Source: Manihot esculenta | Taxonomy: Eukaryota > Streptophyta > Magnoliopsida > Malpighiales > Euphorbiaceae | Length of the DNA stretch: 64,000 nt | NCBI RefSeq assembly: GCF_001659605.2 | Contig: NC_035162.2 | Span: forward strand, 24,416,661 to 24,480,660 | Direction of reading: 5' to 3' | In this document: piece after piece, positions 36,258-48,889 of the stretch | Position numbering within the stretch: position 1 is the stretch's first letter | Layout: each line of letters opens with the position of its first letter | Notes under the pieces: model-generated | Databases searched by the model: none | Seen by the model: only the letters and a program-made list of their open reading frames with translations | Told to the model about the DNA's origin: nothing | Made by a program: the position numbers and the translations under genes

Positions 36258-37495
36258 TGTAACGACCCGAAAATCGGACCGCTACCGGCGCTAGGATCCA
36301 GATCGGCTTAAGGCCGCCGGGACCCGTAGCAAGCCTGACATGTAACCTGTAAACCTGTTTAATCCCATACATGATCAACAATCATACATAAAAATTTGAA
36401 ACTTTTCTTTCATACATTCTATCATACACCAAACTCAACCTGTGCATGCACTGAACATAGCCATAATCATAAACTTGACCCTTCTGTGGGATCTCATCAA
36501 TGCCCCCAATGGGTGGCATAACAAGTGTTGAGTTGGCTAAACATAGTCATCAATAAACATTAAGATCATATATCAAAAAGGGATTACAATATACTATGGT
36601 CAAGCACACTTCTAACCTTAATACCATTACATTACATATCCATACATCATTATACAATCTGTCATGTCCACATTCTAACTATTAGACTTCATTACTCTTC
36701 TTGACTTCTCTGTCTAACCCGTACCTGCAAACCTGAGGAATTTGGGAGAGGGGTGAGCTACTAGAGCCCAGTGAGCAGAATCATAAAGCATTTAAAACAC
36801 ATGCTATCATGGAATGCATCACATCACAACTAATCATATCAAGGATGAACTTGTCACCATTTAGCCCTTTACATATTCCAATCATGCCAGGGGCGTAGTG
36901 CAGGCCACACCTGGTCTTTCTCTTATACATAACATAACATACATAATCCATGGTGCCGGGGGCGCAGTGCAGGCCACGTCCGGTCTTTCTCTTACATAGT
37001 GCCAGGGGCGTAGTGCAGGCCACACCTGGACTTCCATACCATATCATCATGTCATAACATATGAGGGCTAATGGATCATTCAACATTCATCCACATCAAC
37101 AACATATTATGCAATGCAACATATTCGTGATTTCTAATGCAAACAACCTAAAATATCACATGGCATCCGTGATGCATGAACATGCTCAAAACTGATTTAT
37201 TTATTTAAAAGCATAAGATTTATTCCACTCACCTCTGGCTAGCTCTGACACTGACTGAAGCAACTGACTCACTGCTGGGGTCCTCGATTCCTCGAGTCCG
37301 AACCTACACAGGTGGACTCAAATGAGGGACCAACATACTATAACATAACTCTAAAAACATCCCCCAAAAACCCTCTAAAACTCCTCAAAGCATTCATGCA
37401 AAACATGCAAAGGAAGGCTGGACAGGGCACTTTCGGCTGTAGGTTCGGCGGCCGAAAGTCCCTCCAGAGCCGAAAGTCAGGCAGGTTCGGCGGCA

Positions 37496-38552
37496 CCTTC
37501 GGCTAGGGCTGTGCAATCGGTCGGTTCGGTTCCGAACCGAACCGAACCGATAAAACCGAAAACCGATTTATTAAAATTTATAAAACCGAAATAACCGATT
37601 ATGAAGGTATAACCGAACCGAATCGAACCGATAAAAATCTGTTCGGTTCGGTTAAAACCGAAATCTGTATTTTTTCTAATTTCAACAAAATAATTTAATA
37701 AATATTATATTAAAAACCACGGCCAACTGATTGAACAAAGGAAGAGCTTATCTCTCGGCTCACTTCAATGGGTGACTTCGCTACCTCCCCAGAACTGCTT
37801 CCTTACTTAAATCCTTCGTGACCCAATGAAAACATCGACACAGGTTCGAAGAAAAGAAGTATACTGACTTGGCTGATTCAACAATCGCGGATTTCCCAGC
37901 TGCCCCAGAGTTTCGAATCGACAACTTTATCCCAGTTTTGCTGAGGGAGCAACCCCATTTTTCACCTTGAATTCGTAACAGAGACCCAGAGACCCAGATG
38001 AGAGAAACTGCAACCCAATCACCCAGATGAGAGAAATGACGAAAAATTGTATAAATTTGGATATATATTACCTCTTCTTCACCGTCTTCATCCTCGTCAT
38101 CGTTTTCCTCCTCCTCGTCGTCGTCATCGTCATCGTCGTCTCCGCCTTCACCATCGTCATCTTCATCGTCATCCTCGTTGTCGTCGTCCTCGTCTTCGTC
38201 GTCGTCATCTTCATCACCGTCGTCGTCCTCATCGCCATCTTCTTCTTTCTCTTCCTCTTTAGATTCTACACCTTCCTCTGTTTCACAGTCGTCTCGCAGA
38301 AAGATTAAGAGAATGTGGAAAATGGATGGAGGGGTTCGGCGAAAGTTATGGAGGGGTTGGGTTGGGTTCGGTTTTTCGGTTTGATCGGTTATTTAACATG
38401 TTTAAACCGAACCGAACCGAAAACCGAATAATTTTAAATTTACTAACCGAACCAAACCGATTTTTCTGACTAACCGAACCGATAAACCGAATTTAATCGG
38501 TTCGGTTCGGTTTTTCGGTTTAGACCGAGAATTGCTCAGCCCTACCTTCGGC
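37496..38552. mobile_element. hAT-like non-autonomous element in the LTR, target duplication CCTTCGGC
   Basis: 1041 bp (37504-38544) with terminal inverted repeat TAGGGCTG...CAGCCCTA. The 8-bp duplication is at 37496-37503 and 38545-38552; the partner LTR at about 47546-47553 shows the uninterrupted site with one copy. The sub-terminal regions are packed with GGTTCGGTT/AACCGAACC repeats in both orientations. The core holds a (TCG/TCC)-rich low-complexity tract, 38080-38260, that reads as a Glu/Asp-rich run on the minus strand. No transposase is present. Confidence 0.93.
37700..38335 (-). other. Non-repetitive cargo of the hAT-like element, acidic tract
   Basis: Between the AACCGAACC-rich ends lies unique sequence. 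Read on the minus strand, 38270-38070 gives EEEKEEDGDEDDDGDEDDDD-like sequence. The flanking part has moderate GC, unlike the AT-rich surroundings. It may be a captured exon of an acidic protein, or simple-sequence expansion; I cannot tell which. Confidence 0.3.
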
Positions 38553-39508
38553 GGTCGAAACTCCCAGACAGAGGCAAAACTCATGCATGTTCGGCGGCAC
38601 TTTCGGCGGCCGAAACTCCCAGACAGAGACGAAAGTCTCCTTTCGGGGGCAAGCTTCGGCAGCCGAAGGCTGCCTCCACAAGAGGGTTCGGCGGCCGAAA
38701 GTCCTTTCGGCTGCCGAACCTGGTTTCTCCCAAAGGGCAGAAACTTGGTTCAAACATGCACAAATGCCTCCAAACTCAAACCATCATGCATTTAGCTCAA
38801 CCAAAACATGCATACAAGCTCCTAGGGGTCTCAAACTACCTTAAACCCCAACTACAACACATCAAACACACATTACAAGCCACATTGTTCATAAACTCAT
38901 CAAAAACCCATAAACTCAACATAAGCTTACTCATGCATTTTCTACCCCATGAACTTCATAAAACTTACTTAAAACATAATATAAGCTAGAGATCGACTCT
39001 TACCTCTTGAAGATCGAGAGTAGAGGCGACCAAACTTGGAGTTGGGAGAGATTTGGGTTCTTGAACCTCAAAGCTCCAAAACTTTGCTCAAAAGCTCAAA
39101 TCTTCAAAACAAAGTTAAAACAAATGAAAATCTTGAAAGATCTAGAGGAAAAACATCAAAGATCGGTGAGGGACGGCAGAGAGCTCACCTTGGCCGAAAA
39201 TGGGGAAAAGCTCGCCCGTTTTCGGCTAAGGGACCCTTTTATAGTGGCTGGCCAGGCCACGTTCGGGGGCCGAATGTGCCTCCGCATGCATGCCATGTTC
39301 GGCGGCCGAACTTTGAGTTTCGGCGGCCGAACCTGAGCTTTCCTCCAAGGTTGTTTTCATGCAAAAACTCATTTCCTTTTCACTTAAAACCATGAAAAAC
39401 ATTAAAACATTTTATGAAAGCATGTTTCTACCCTACTAGAGAATTCCGACATCCGAGATTCCACCGGACGGTAGGAATTCTGATACCGGAGTCTAGCCGG
39501 GTATTACA

Positions 39509-39521
39509 TTCTCCCCCCCTT
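39509..39521 (-). other. Gypsy polypurine tract
   Basis: The minus strand reads AAGGGGGGGAGAA directly before the 3' LTR start TGTAATACCC. Confidence 0.85.
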
Positions 39522-39617
39522 AAGAACATTCGTCCCCGAATGTTCCTCAACTAGCACATAGCATGGCATACAACATAACATACACATAAAACACATGAAA
39601 CATATAAGGAACTAACC

Positions 39618-42600
39618 TTAGAAAAGATAAGGGTATTGCTGGAGCATGGACTCCCGTGTCTCCCAGGTGCACTCTTCCATATTGTGGTGGTTCCATAGGA
39701 CTTTCACCATCGGGATTTCCTTGTTTCTCAGCTTTCTGATCTGGGTGTCTATGATCCTCACTGGCTGCTCAACATAGGTGAGATCCTCTTGGATCTCCAC
39801 ATCAGGCTCACTAAGAACATTGCCCGGATCTGACACAAATTTCCTCAACATTGAAACATGGAAAACCGGATGGATTCTTGCCATTGAAGCAGGCAATTCT
39901 AGCTTTTACGACACATTCCCAATCTTCTGCAAGATTTCAAAGGGTCCGATGTATCGTGGGGCTAGTTTACCTTTCTTCCCAAAGCGAACCACTCCTTTCA
40001 TTGGAGACACCTTGAGCAATACCAGATCCCCCTCCTGAAACTCTACCTGTCTTCTGCGGACGTCTGCATAACTCTTCTGTCTGCTTGCAGCAGTCTTGAT
40101 TCTCTCTCTGATTATGGGTACCACCCTGCTGGTGATCTCTACTAGCTCAGGCCCTGCCAAGGCCTTTTCTCCAACTTCCTCCCAGCAAACAGGTGACCTG
40201 CACTTCCTCCCATATAAGGCTTCATATGGAGCCATCCCAATGCTAGCATGATGGCTGTTATTGTAGGCAAACTCCACCAAAGGTAGATGCTGCCTCCAAG
40301 AACCGCCAAAGTCCAGCACACACATTCTAAGCATATCCTCGATAGTCTGGATGGTCCTTTCAGACTGTCCGTCCGTCTGGGGGTGGAAGGCAGTACTGAA
40401 ATCCAATCTAGTACCCATGGCATTCTACAGACTCCGCCAAAATCTGGAGGTGAACTGGGGCCCTCTATCCGACACTATCGAAACAGGAACCCCATGCAGC
40501 CTGACGATCTCATCTACATACACCTGCGCCAACTTGTCCACAGAATAGCCACTCCTGACAGGGATGAAGTGAGAAGATTTGGTGAGTCTGTCCACAATCA
40601 CCCATATGGAGTCCACTCTGTTGGACGCTGCCGGTAACCCCACTACGAAGTCCATAACTATATTCTCCCATTTCCACTATGGAATAAGTAGCGGGTTAAG
40701 CATTCCAGCCGGCTTCTGATGTTCCAGCTTCACCCTCTGACACACTTCGCAGGCTGACACAAACTGTGCCACTTCTTTCTTCATCGCTGGCCACCAATAA
40801 ACCTTCTTCAGATCTTGATACATCTTGGTGGCTCCGGGGTGAACGCTGTATCTTGCATTATGAGCCTCTCTCATAATGTCTCCTTTTAGCCCTATGTCAT
40901 CTGGTACACACAATCAACTCCCATAGCGGAGGATCCCCTTACTGTCAAATCTGAACTCACTGTCCTTGCCTGACTGAACAGTCCTGGCAATCTTCACTAA
41001 CTCTGGGTCCTCATGCTGTTTCTGAGCCACTTGCTCCAGAAACACAGGTGTCACTCTCATCTGGGCTACTAAAGCACCGGTACCAGACAACTCTAACTGT
41101 AGACCTTCATCAATGAGCTTGTAAAACTCCTTCACCACTAGTCTCCTCTCTGCCGTGATGTGGGATAGACTGCCTAGTGACTTCCGGCTTAGGGCGTCTG
41201 CCACGACATTCGCCTTACCCGGATGATACTGAATCTTGCAATCATAGTCACTCAGCAGCTCTACCCATCTCCTCTGTCTCAAGTTCAAATCTCTTTGACT
41301 CAGGATGTACTGCAGGCTTTTATGATCTGTGAAGATCGCACATTTTACCCCATAGAGGTAGTGCCTCCACATCTTGAGTGCAAAGATTACTGCTGCCATC
41401 TCAAGGTCATGTGTGGGGTAATTCAACTCATGCTTCTTTAGCTGCCTAGAAGCATAAGCAATCACCCTCTCATTCTGCATTAGTACACAACCCAGTCCCA
41501 CACGGGACGCATCACAAAAGACTGTAAAGTCCTCATCACTAGATGGCAGAGCTAAAACTGGTGCTGAAGTCAACCTCTTCTTAAGCTCTTCAAAACTCTC
41601 TTCGCACTGGTCGGTCCATACAAACTTCTGATTCTTCCTGGTCAACCTGGTCAGAGGAGCTGCTATTTTCGAGAAGTCCTGAACGAACCTCCTGTAGTAA
41701 CCTGCCAAACCCAAGAAACTTCTAATCTCTGTCACTGAAGTGGGTCTAGGCCAGTTAGCCACAGTTTCTGTCTTCTTGGGGTCCACCTCTATTCCATTTT
41801 CTGACACTACATGCCCCAAGAATGAGATGCTCCTCAGCCATAACTCACACTTAGAGAACTTGGCGTATAAGCCATGTTCCCTCAAGGTCTGCAGAACCAA
41901 CCTCAGATGATGGGCATGCTCCTCTGCATTCCTGGAATACACTAGGATATCATCTATGAAGACAATAACGAAGTGATCCAGGTACTGGCTAAACACTCTA
42001 TTCATGAGATCCATGAATACTGCAGGGGCGTTGGTTAACCCGAACGGCATTACAAGGAACTCAAAATGCCCATATCTGGTCCTGAAAGCCGTCTTTGGCA
42101 CATCCTCATCTCTGATCCTCAGCTGATGGTACCCAGATCTCATATCTATTTTGGAGAAACAACCCGCTCCTGCTAGCTGGTCGAATAGATCGTCGATCCT
42201 TGGCAAAGGGTACTTGTTCTTGGTAGTGACTTTGTTCAACTGTCTATAGTCGATACAAAGTCTAAGGGATCCATCCTTCTTTCTGACAAACAAGACTGGA
42301 GCACCCCAAGGTGAGGTACTCGGTCGGATGAAGCCCTTGTCTACCAGCTCTTGCAACTGTTCTTTCAATTCCTTCAACTCCGCTGGAGCCATCCTGTAGG
42401 GAGGGATAGAGATCGGTCGGGTTCCAGGCATCAATTCTATCTCGAACTTTATCTCCCTAGCAGGTGGTAAACCTGGCAACTCGTCTGGGAAGACGTCTAG
42501 AAACTCTCTAACCACTGGCACCGAGGCGGGCTCTCTAACCTGACTGCTAAGCTCTCTCACATGAGCCAAATACCCCTGACATCCCCTCCTAAGCAACCTA

Positions 42601-45600
42601 CGAGCCTGAAGAGCTGATATCAGACCTCTAGGTGTACCCCTCCTGTCTCCTCTGAAGACAACCTCAGACCCATCCTGACCTCTAAACCTGACTACTTTGT
42701 CCCTGCAGTCCAAGGTAGCACCATGGGTAGATAACCAGTCCATCCCTAGAATGACGTCAAAATCTGTCAAGTCTAGAACCACAAGGTCGGCGGACAAGCA
42801 TCTTCCCTCAACAAACACAGGACTACACTGGCAGACTGACTCTGCCACTGATGGATCACACTTGGGTCCACTGACCCAGAGAGGACACTCTAACTCAGAG
42901 ATCATCAACCCTAACCTCTGGACGGCTCTCGGTGTGATAAAAGAATGAGATGCACCAGGGTCCATCAAGGCATACACATCTGAACAACCAATGACTAAGT
43001 TACCTGCCACCACGGTGTTAGATGCATCTGCCTCCTGCTGTGTCATTGTGAAGATCCGAGCTGGAGCTGATGGACCTTCACCTCTGAAACCCGCTGAAGA
43101 AGAGGCTGCCCTTCTCCCTCTACCTCTGCCACTGGCCTGAGTCGCGGCTGGAGCTGCTGGCTGCGCTACACTACCTGAAGCTGTCTGCTGGGACTGTGCC
43201 ATCGGGGCTGCTCTTGGACACTCTCGAGACATATGCCCCTCCTGACCACATCTGTAACAGGCTGTCGTCCCAAACCGACATACTCCCTTGTGTGGCTTAC
43301 CACACCTTGCACAAACTGCATTATCCGCACCAGAGCTTGAGCCACTCCCTAGTCCCAGACTGGACTTAACCTTATTCCAGAACTTGTTCTTCTTAGACTT
43401 CCTGGGACCTCTGTCCCACTTCTTGCTACCTGAAGCTGCTGCACTCATTGAAGAAGAGCCTGGGGTCTTAGAACCAGAAGGCTGTGCCACTAACTGTTTA
43501 ACTGTCCCCTGAACGATGGCACTGGCCTCCATTTTCCGGGCCATATCCACTATGGCATGGAAGCTCTCCCTATCTGCTGACTGGATCAAGGAGGAATATC
43601 TGGAGTGGAGTTTCATGATATACCTCCTTGACCTTTTCTGGTCTGAGTCAAGGTTTTGCCCTGCAAATGGCAACAGCTCCAAGAATCTGTCTGTGAACTC
43701 CTCTACACCCATCTCATCAGTCTGCCTCAACTGCTCAAACTCTATCATCTTCAGCTCCCTTGAACTATCTGGGAAAGCCCATCCTGCAAACTCGTTTACA
43801 AATTCTTCCCAAGACATGCTATCCACTTTCGGGTTCACATAATTCTTGAACCACTCTCGTGCCTTCTTGCACTTAAGCGTGAACCCAGCCATCTGAATGG
43901 CTCTACTATCGTCAGCCCCAATCTCATCTGTGATCACTTTGACCCTCTCAAGATACACAAACGGGTCATCCCCTTTTTCATACTGGGGAGCACCCAACTT
44001 CATGTAGTCGGTCATCTTGACCTTGCTCCCACTGGCTGAGCTAGGTCTAGAAGGTTGAGCAACTGGGGCTGCTGGTTCCGCTGGAGGAGGAGGAGGTGCA
44101 GCATCCCCTGGGGTAGGGTTTGCTGGATTTGGATAGTAAGGTGGGGGTGGATACATTGGGTATTGTGAATATGGTGGATAATAAGGTGGGTATGGCATCT
44201 GTGTGGGATAAGGGCTAAAGCTGTGGTAGTCCGATGTGCCTCCCATCGAATATCCAGGGTTTTGTGAGAAGGGTGGGTAGTAAGGTGGCTGAACAAATCC
44301 CGAGGCCTGAGTGCCTCCTTGGGATTCTACCATTCCCTCTTCTGACATGCTAACCCCCAAACTGCCATGTAATACCCGGCTAGATCAGGCATCAGAATTC
44401 TTACCGTCCGGTGGAATTCGAGGATGTCGGAGGTTTCTAGAAGGGTAGAGTGAAGGTTTTCTAAAAGATTTTTAAGTATTTTAATGATTTTTAAATAAAA
44501 AGGATTGAGTTTTGAAGAGAAAAGACCATGGGGACATTTGCCAGGTTCGGCCCCCGAATGTTAAGTTCGGCCGCCGAAAGTGCTAGTAGCGGCTTCAGAG
44601 GTAGAGTTGGTCCAGAGCTAGTTAGCCCAGAGTTAGCCAAGCAGAGGCTACAGGTGAGTGGAACTAACTTAATGTTTTAACTTGAGAAATAACATGTTTC
44701 AGCATGATCCATGCATCATAAAATGCCATGTTTTATATTAGGTTGTGTTGCATTAGAATTCACGAATATGCTGCATTGCATAAGATGATATTTGTGTGGA
44801 TGAACATTGAATGATCCCTAGCCCTTGATATCAGCTGAGATACTATGAGATCAGATGAGATATGGCATGAGATAGCCATACCAGGTCGCCCCTGGATAGT
44901 CCAGGTCGCTCCTGGTACTATGAGTTAGACAGCCGGGCTGTCAGATCAGAGAAAAGAGAAGTCCAGGTGATGGCCTAATCGCCCCTGGCACAGTTGGTCA
45001 TGTTATGCTATGAATTAGTTAAGAGAAGTCCAGGTGTGGCCTAATCGCCCCTGGCACAGTCGGACATACTATTATGTATGTAGAGGGCTATGGTGACAAG
45101 TTCATCCTTGAGATGATATGTTTGTGATGTGATGCATTCCATGAGAGCATATAATGTATGAATTGTTGTACTGTTCCTCCTCACTGGGCTCTAGAGCTCA
45201 TCCCACTCCCTTAACCCCAGTTTTGCAGGTTCTGAGATTAGCTGTGAGAAGTCAAAGTCAGCAAGAGTAAAGAGGAAGGAGATGCATGAATGTATGTTTG
45301 TAATAGAATAGTGGACATGATGTAATTAAAAGATTAATTGTAATGTATGGATATGTAGTGTCAAATACTGGATAGACTAGTGCTTTCCCTAGTGTTATTG
45401 CTATAGTGTGATGTATGATCTATCCCTTTGTACATGAATCCTGTTTTACGTTTCTTGATGAGAAATGTGTGAGTAGGCTTAATGTATGGCTTTGATGAGA
45501 TACCAGTGGAATGTGTTATAGATGAAAAGGGTTTCAATCCCTTGAACCACAGCAGGTGGTAGTCCCTGGTATAGGCCCTGAGGGTCATTTCAGATTGACA

Positions 45601-46038
45601 TATCTGAGTAGCAGTTGTTAAGCCTACAGAGTTTTACAGGATTGTTGAGTCGTTTTGTATCATGTATGGGATTTATCAGGTACACAGAGAGTATAGTTGG
45701 CTAACTACGGGTCCCGGCGGCCTTAAGCCGATCTGGATCCTAGTGCCAGTGATGGTTCGGACCGTTACTGAGGGGTACCGGTTTCCGGGTCGTTACATGC
45801 CATCCCTCCTCTGCTCTACATCCATATCATCCCCCAAGTCCTCTGACGCTCCTCCCTGAACTGTTCCTCTGACTGATCTGCTTCTACCCAGATCCAAAGA
45901 CCTTCTAGGGTCTCTTACTGCTCTTTCTCTGTTAGACCTACTAGACATTGCCCTAGGCAATGTAGGAGGACGGGCGCTCATGCCCTCATCCTCAGGTGGT
46001 ACTCCAGTCAATCTTGCTGATCGACGAGTTCCTCTCAT
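39618..46038 (-). pseudogene. Gypsy Gag-Pol polyprotein with chromodomain, disrupted by a solo LTR and four stops
   Basis: Gag starts near 46038 (MRGTRRSARLTG) and is broken at 45798-44368 by a solo LTR; the frame stays in register once one target-duplication copy is discounted. From 44360 one frame runs to 39618. Gag has a Pro/Tyr-rich N-part and a zinc knuckle [14 protein letters not shown] (about residue 367 of the 44360 frame). Protease has [10 protein letters not shown] (about 466). RT has FIDDILVYS (about 800). RNase H has [14 protein letters not shown] (about 943). Integrase has its HHCC region (40890-40740) and DDE core ([28 protein letters not shown]). The end, near 39660-39740, is chromodomain-like: W-HH--EECTWE. 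In-frame stops lie at 40914, 40677, 40425 and 39906. Two of them look like CGA or CAG turned into TGA or TAG, as after cytosine deamination. The copy cannot make a full Pol. Confidence 0.93.
44368..45797 (+). mobile_element. Solo LTR inserted in gypsy gag, target duplication TGCCA
   Basis: 1430 bp from TGTAATACCCGG to CGGGTCGTTACA, opposite in orientation to its host. TGCCA is duplicated at 44363-44367 and 45798-45802. It is a relative of the host LTR family, shorter and diverged. It shares the AATACCCGGCTAG start, the GCCCCTGGCACAG-type repeats and the GGGTCGTTACA end. Confidence 0.93.
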
Positions 46039-46285
46039 CCTGTTTTCTGAAAAACAGTACACATCATATAAACATTAGCATCATATGGTTCATGTGGGCA
46101 CACATGAACCCGCATCACACATCATAGCATATCATTAATGCACATGCATATAATCATGGCATTTCACATCATCATGCAAGACAGGACCCCGCATCCTATC
46201 CTAGTGGACATGATCTTTCTATTGTGCTTGACCTTCTATAACATCTATGAGCCCGACACTCTAGGTCCGACCATATGAACCTAGG

Positions 46286-46297
46286 GCTCTGATACCA
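46286..46297 (-). other. Gypsy primer binding site (initiator Met tRNA)
   Basis: The minus strand reads TGGTATCAGAGC three bases after the end of the 5' LTR, the standard initiator tRNA-Met complement. Confidence 0.9.
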
Positions 46298-46300
46298 TTC

Positions 46301-48511
46301 TGTAACGACCCGAAAATCGGACCGCTACCGGCGCTAGGATCCAGATCGGCTTAAGGCCGCCGGGACCCGTAGCAAGCCTGACATGTAACCTGTAAAACTG
46401 TTTAATCCCATACATGATCAACAATCATACATAAAAATTTGAAACTTTTCTTTCATACATTCTATCATACACCAAACTCAACCTGTGCATGCACTGAACA
46501 TAGCCATAATCATAAACTTGACCCTTCTGTGGGATCTCATCAATGCCCCCAATGGGTGGCATAACAAGTGTTGAGTTGGCTAAACATAGTCATCAATAAA
46601 CATTAAGATCATATATCAAAAAGGGATTACAATATACTATGGTCAAGCACACTTCTAACCTTAATACCATTACATTACATATCCATACATCATTATACAA
46701 TCTGTCATGTCCACATTCTAACTATTACATGCATAAGACTTCATTACTCTTCTTGACTTCTCTGTCTAACCCGTACCTGCAAACCTGGAGAATTTGGGAG
46801 AGGGGTGAGCTACTAGAGCCCAGTGAGCAGAATCATAAAGCATTTAAAACACATGCTATCATGGAATGCATCACATCATAACTAATCATATCAAGGATGA
46901 ACTTGTCACCATTTAGCCCTCTACATATTCCAATCATGCCAGGGGCGTAGTGCAGGCCACACCTGGTCTTTCTCTTATACATAACATAACATACATAATC
47001 CATGGTGCCGGGGGCGTAGTGCAGGCCACGTCCGGTCTTTCTCTTACATAGTGCCAGGGGCGTAGTGCAGGCCACACCTGGACTTCCATACCATATCATC
47101 ATGTCATAACATATGAGGGCTAATGGATCATTCAACATTCATCCACATCAACAACATATTATGCAATGCAACATATTCGTGATTTCTAATGCAAACAACC
47201 TAAAATATCACATGGCATCCGTGATGCATGAACATGCTCAAAACTGATTTATTTATTTAAAAGCATAAGATTTATTCCACTCACCTCTGGCTAGCTCTGA
47301 CACTGACTGAAGCAACTGACTCACTGCTGGGGTCCTCGGTTCCTCGGGTCCGAACCTACACAGGTGGACTCAAATGAGGGACCAACATACTATAACATAA
47401 CTCTAAAAACATCCCCCAAAAACCCTCTAAAACTCCTCAAAACATTCATGCAAAACATGCAAAGGAAGGCTGGACAGGGCACTTTCGGCTGCAGGTTCGG
47501 CGGCCGAAAGTCCCTCCAGAGCCGAAAGTCAGGCAGGTTCGGCGGCACCTTCGGCGGCCGAAACTCCTAGACAGAGGCGAAACTCATGCATGTTCGGCGG
47601 CACTTTCGGCAGCCGAAACTCCCAGACAGAGACGAAAGTCTCCTTTCGGGGGCAAGCTTCGGCAGCCGAAGGCTGCCTCCACAAGAGGGTTCGGCGGCCG
47701 AAAGTCCTTTCGGCTGCCGAACCTGGTTTCTCCCAAAGGGCAGAAACTTGGTTCAAACATACACAAATGCCTCCAAACTCAAACCATCATGCATTTAGCT
47801 CAACCAAAACATGCATACAAGCTCCTAGGGGTCTCAAACTACCTTAAACCCCAACTACAACACATCAAACACACATTACAAGCCACATTGTTCATAAACT
47901 CATCAAAAACCCATAAACTCAACATAAGCTTACTCATGCATTTTCTACCCCATGAACTTCATAAAACTTACTTAAAACATAATATAAGCTAGAGATCGAC
48001 TCTTACCTCTTGAAGATCGAGAGTAGAGGCGACCAAACTTGGAGTTGGGAGAGATTTGGGTTCTTGAACCTCAAAGCTCCAAAACTTTGCTCAAAAGCTC
48101 AAATCTTCAAAACAAAGTTAAAACAAATGAAAATCTTGAAAGATCTAGAGGAAAAACATCAAAGATCGGTGAGGGACGGCGGAGAGCTCACCTTGGCCGA
48201 AAATGGGGAAAAGCTCGCCCGTTTTCGGCTAAGGGACCCTTTTATAGTGGCTGGCCAGGCCACGTTCGGGGGCCGAACGTGCCTCCGCATGCCTGCCATG
48301 TTCGGCGGCCGAACTTTGAGTTTCGGCGGCCGAAACTGAGCTTTCCTCCAAGGTTGTTTTCATGCAAAAACTCATTTCCTTTTCACTTAAAACCATGAAA
48401 AACATTAAAACATTTTATGAAAACATGTTTCTACCCTACTAGAGGCTTCCGACATCCGAGATTCCACCGGACGGTAGGAATTCTGATACCGGAGTCTAGC
48501 CGGGTATTACA
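46301..48511 (-). repeat. Gypsy 5' LTR (right)
   Basis: 2211 bp, uninterrupted partner of the left LTR. It has a 10-bp insertion, ATGCATAAGA-like, near 46727 relative to the left copy, and the empty hAT site. Confidence 0.95.
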
Positions 48512-48830
48512 CTACCATCCAGTTTTGCTTAGTTTATTATGAATTATAACATGAATAAGTTGGATGCTACCCTATCTAAGTTGGTTCATATGCTTGTAAC
48601 TGCTAAAAAATCCCTTAAGAAGGAAAAAGCTTCTGTTTATTCTGGTTCAGTCTTCTAAAGCTAAGAAAAAATGGCCTAAGAAAAAGCAAAAGAAGAAGAA
48701 AGCACAAGCAGCATTGAAACCCCATTAGAGGTGTCAAGAATGATAAGGGTATCTGCCATCACTATGGTAAAGAAAACCATTGGAGGAAGAACTACAAGGA
48801 GTATCTTGCTACCTTGAAGGCAAAGAAGCT
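48512..48830 (+). pseudogene. Copia Gag, C-terminal piece with degenerate zinc knuckle
   Basis: Resumes the Gag frame after the gypsy element (FCLVYYEL, KLDATLSKLVHMLVTA-like), then a Lys-rich stretch KKWPKKKQKKKKAQ. The knuckle reads CHHYGKENHWRKNY, so two of the three Cys are lost. Frame breaks are present. Confidence 0.75.
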
Positions 48831-48889
48831 TAGTGAAATTTCTACTTCATGTATATTTATAATTGAGATTAACCTTTCTACGTTTTATT

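Larger units (their letters stand above)
36258..39508 (-). repeat. Gypsy 3' LTR (left), with hAT-like insertion
   Basis: 3251 bp, longer than its partner because of the insertion at 37504-38544. It contains three copies of a short unit with GCCAGGGGCGTAGTGCAGGC followed by CCTGGTCTTTCTCTTA (36888-37035), and many TTCGGCGGCCGAA palindromes. Confidence 0.93.
36258..48511 (-). mobile_element. Full-length chromodomain gypsy (Tekay/Del-type) element, target duplication CTACC
   Basis: 12.25 kb with LTRs at 36258-39508 and 46301-48511, both TGTAACGACCC...GGTATTACA. CTACC is duplicated at 36253-36257 and 48512-48516. It inserted into the copia gag just after the LQSLP codons. The PBS, purine tract and coding frame all run on the minus strand. 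Leaving out the 1-kb insertion in the left LTR, I count about 20 differences over 2.2 kb (near 1%), so it is young. It carries two later insertions. Confidence 0.95.

Noticed and set aside
38027..38384. Open frames rich in Val/Ile, Arg/His or Ser over the TCG/TCC tract
   Set aside because: Three frames of one low-complexity tract; none has flanking domain sequence. Kept only as unknown cargo of the hAT-like element.
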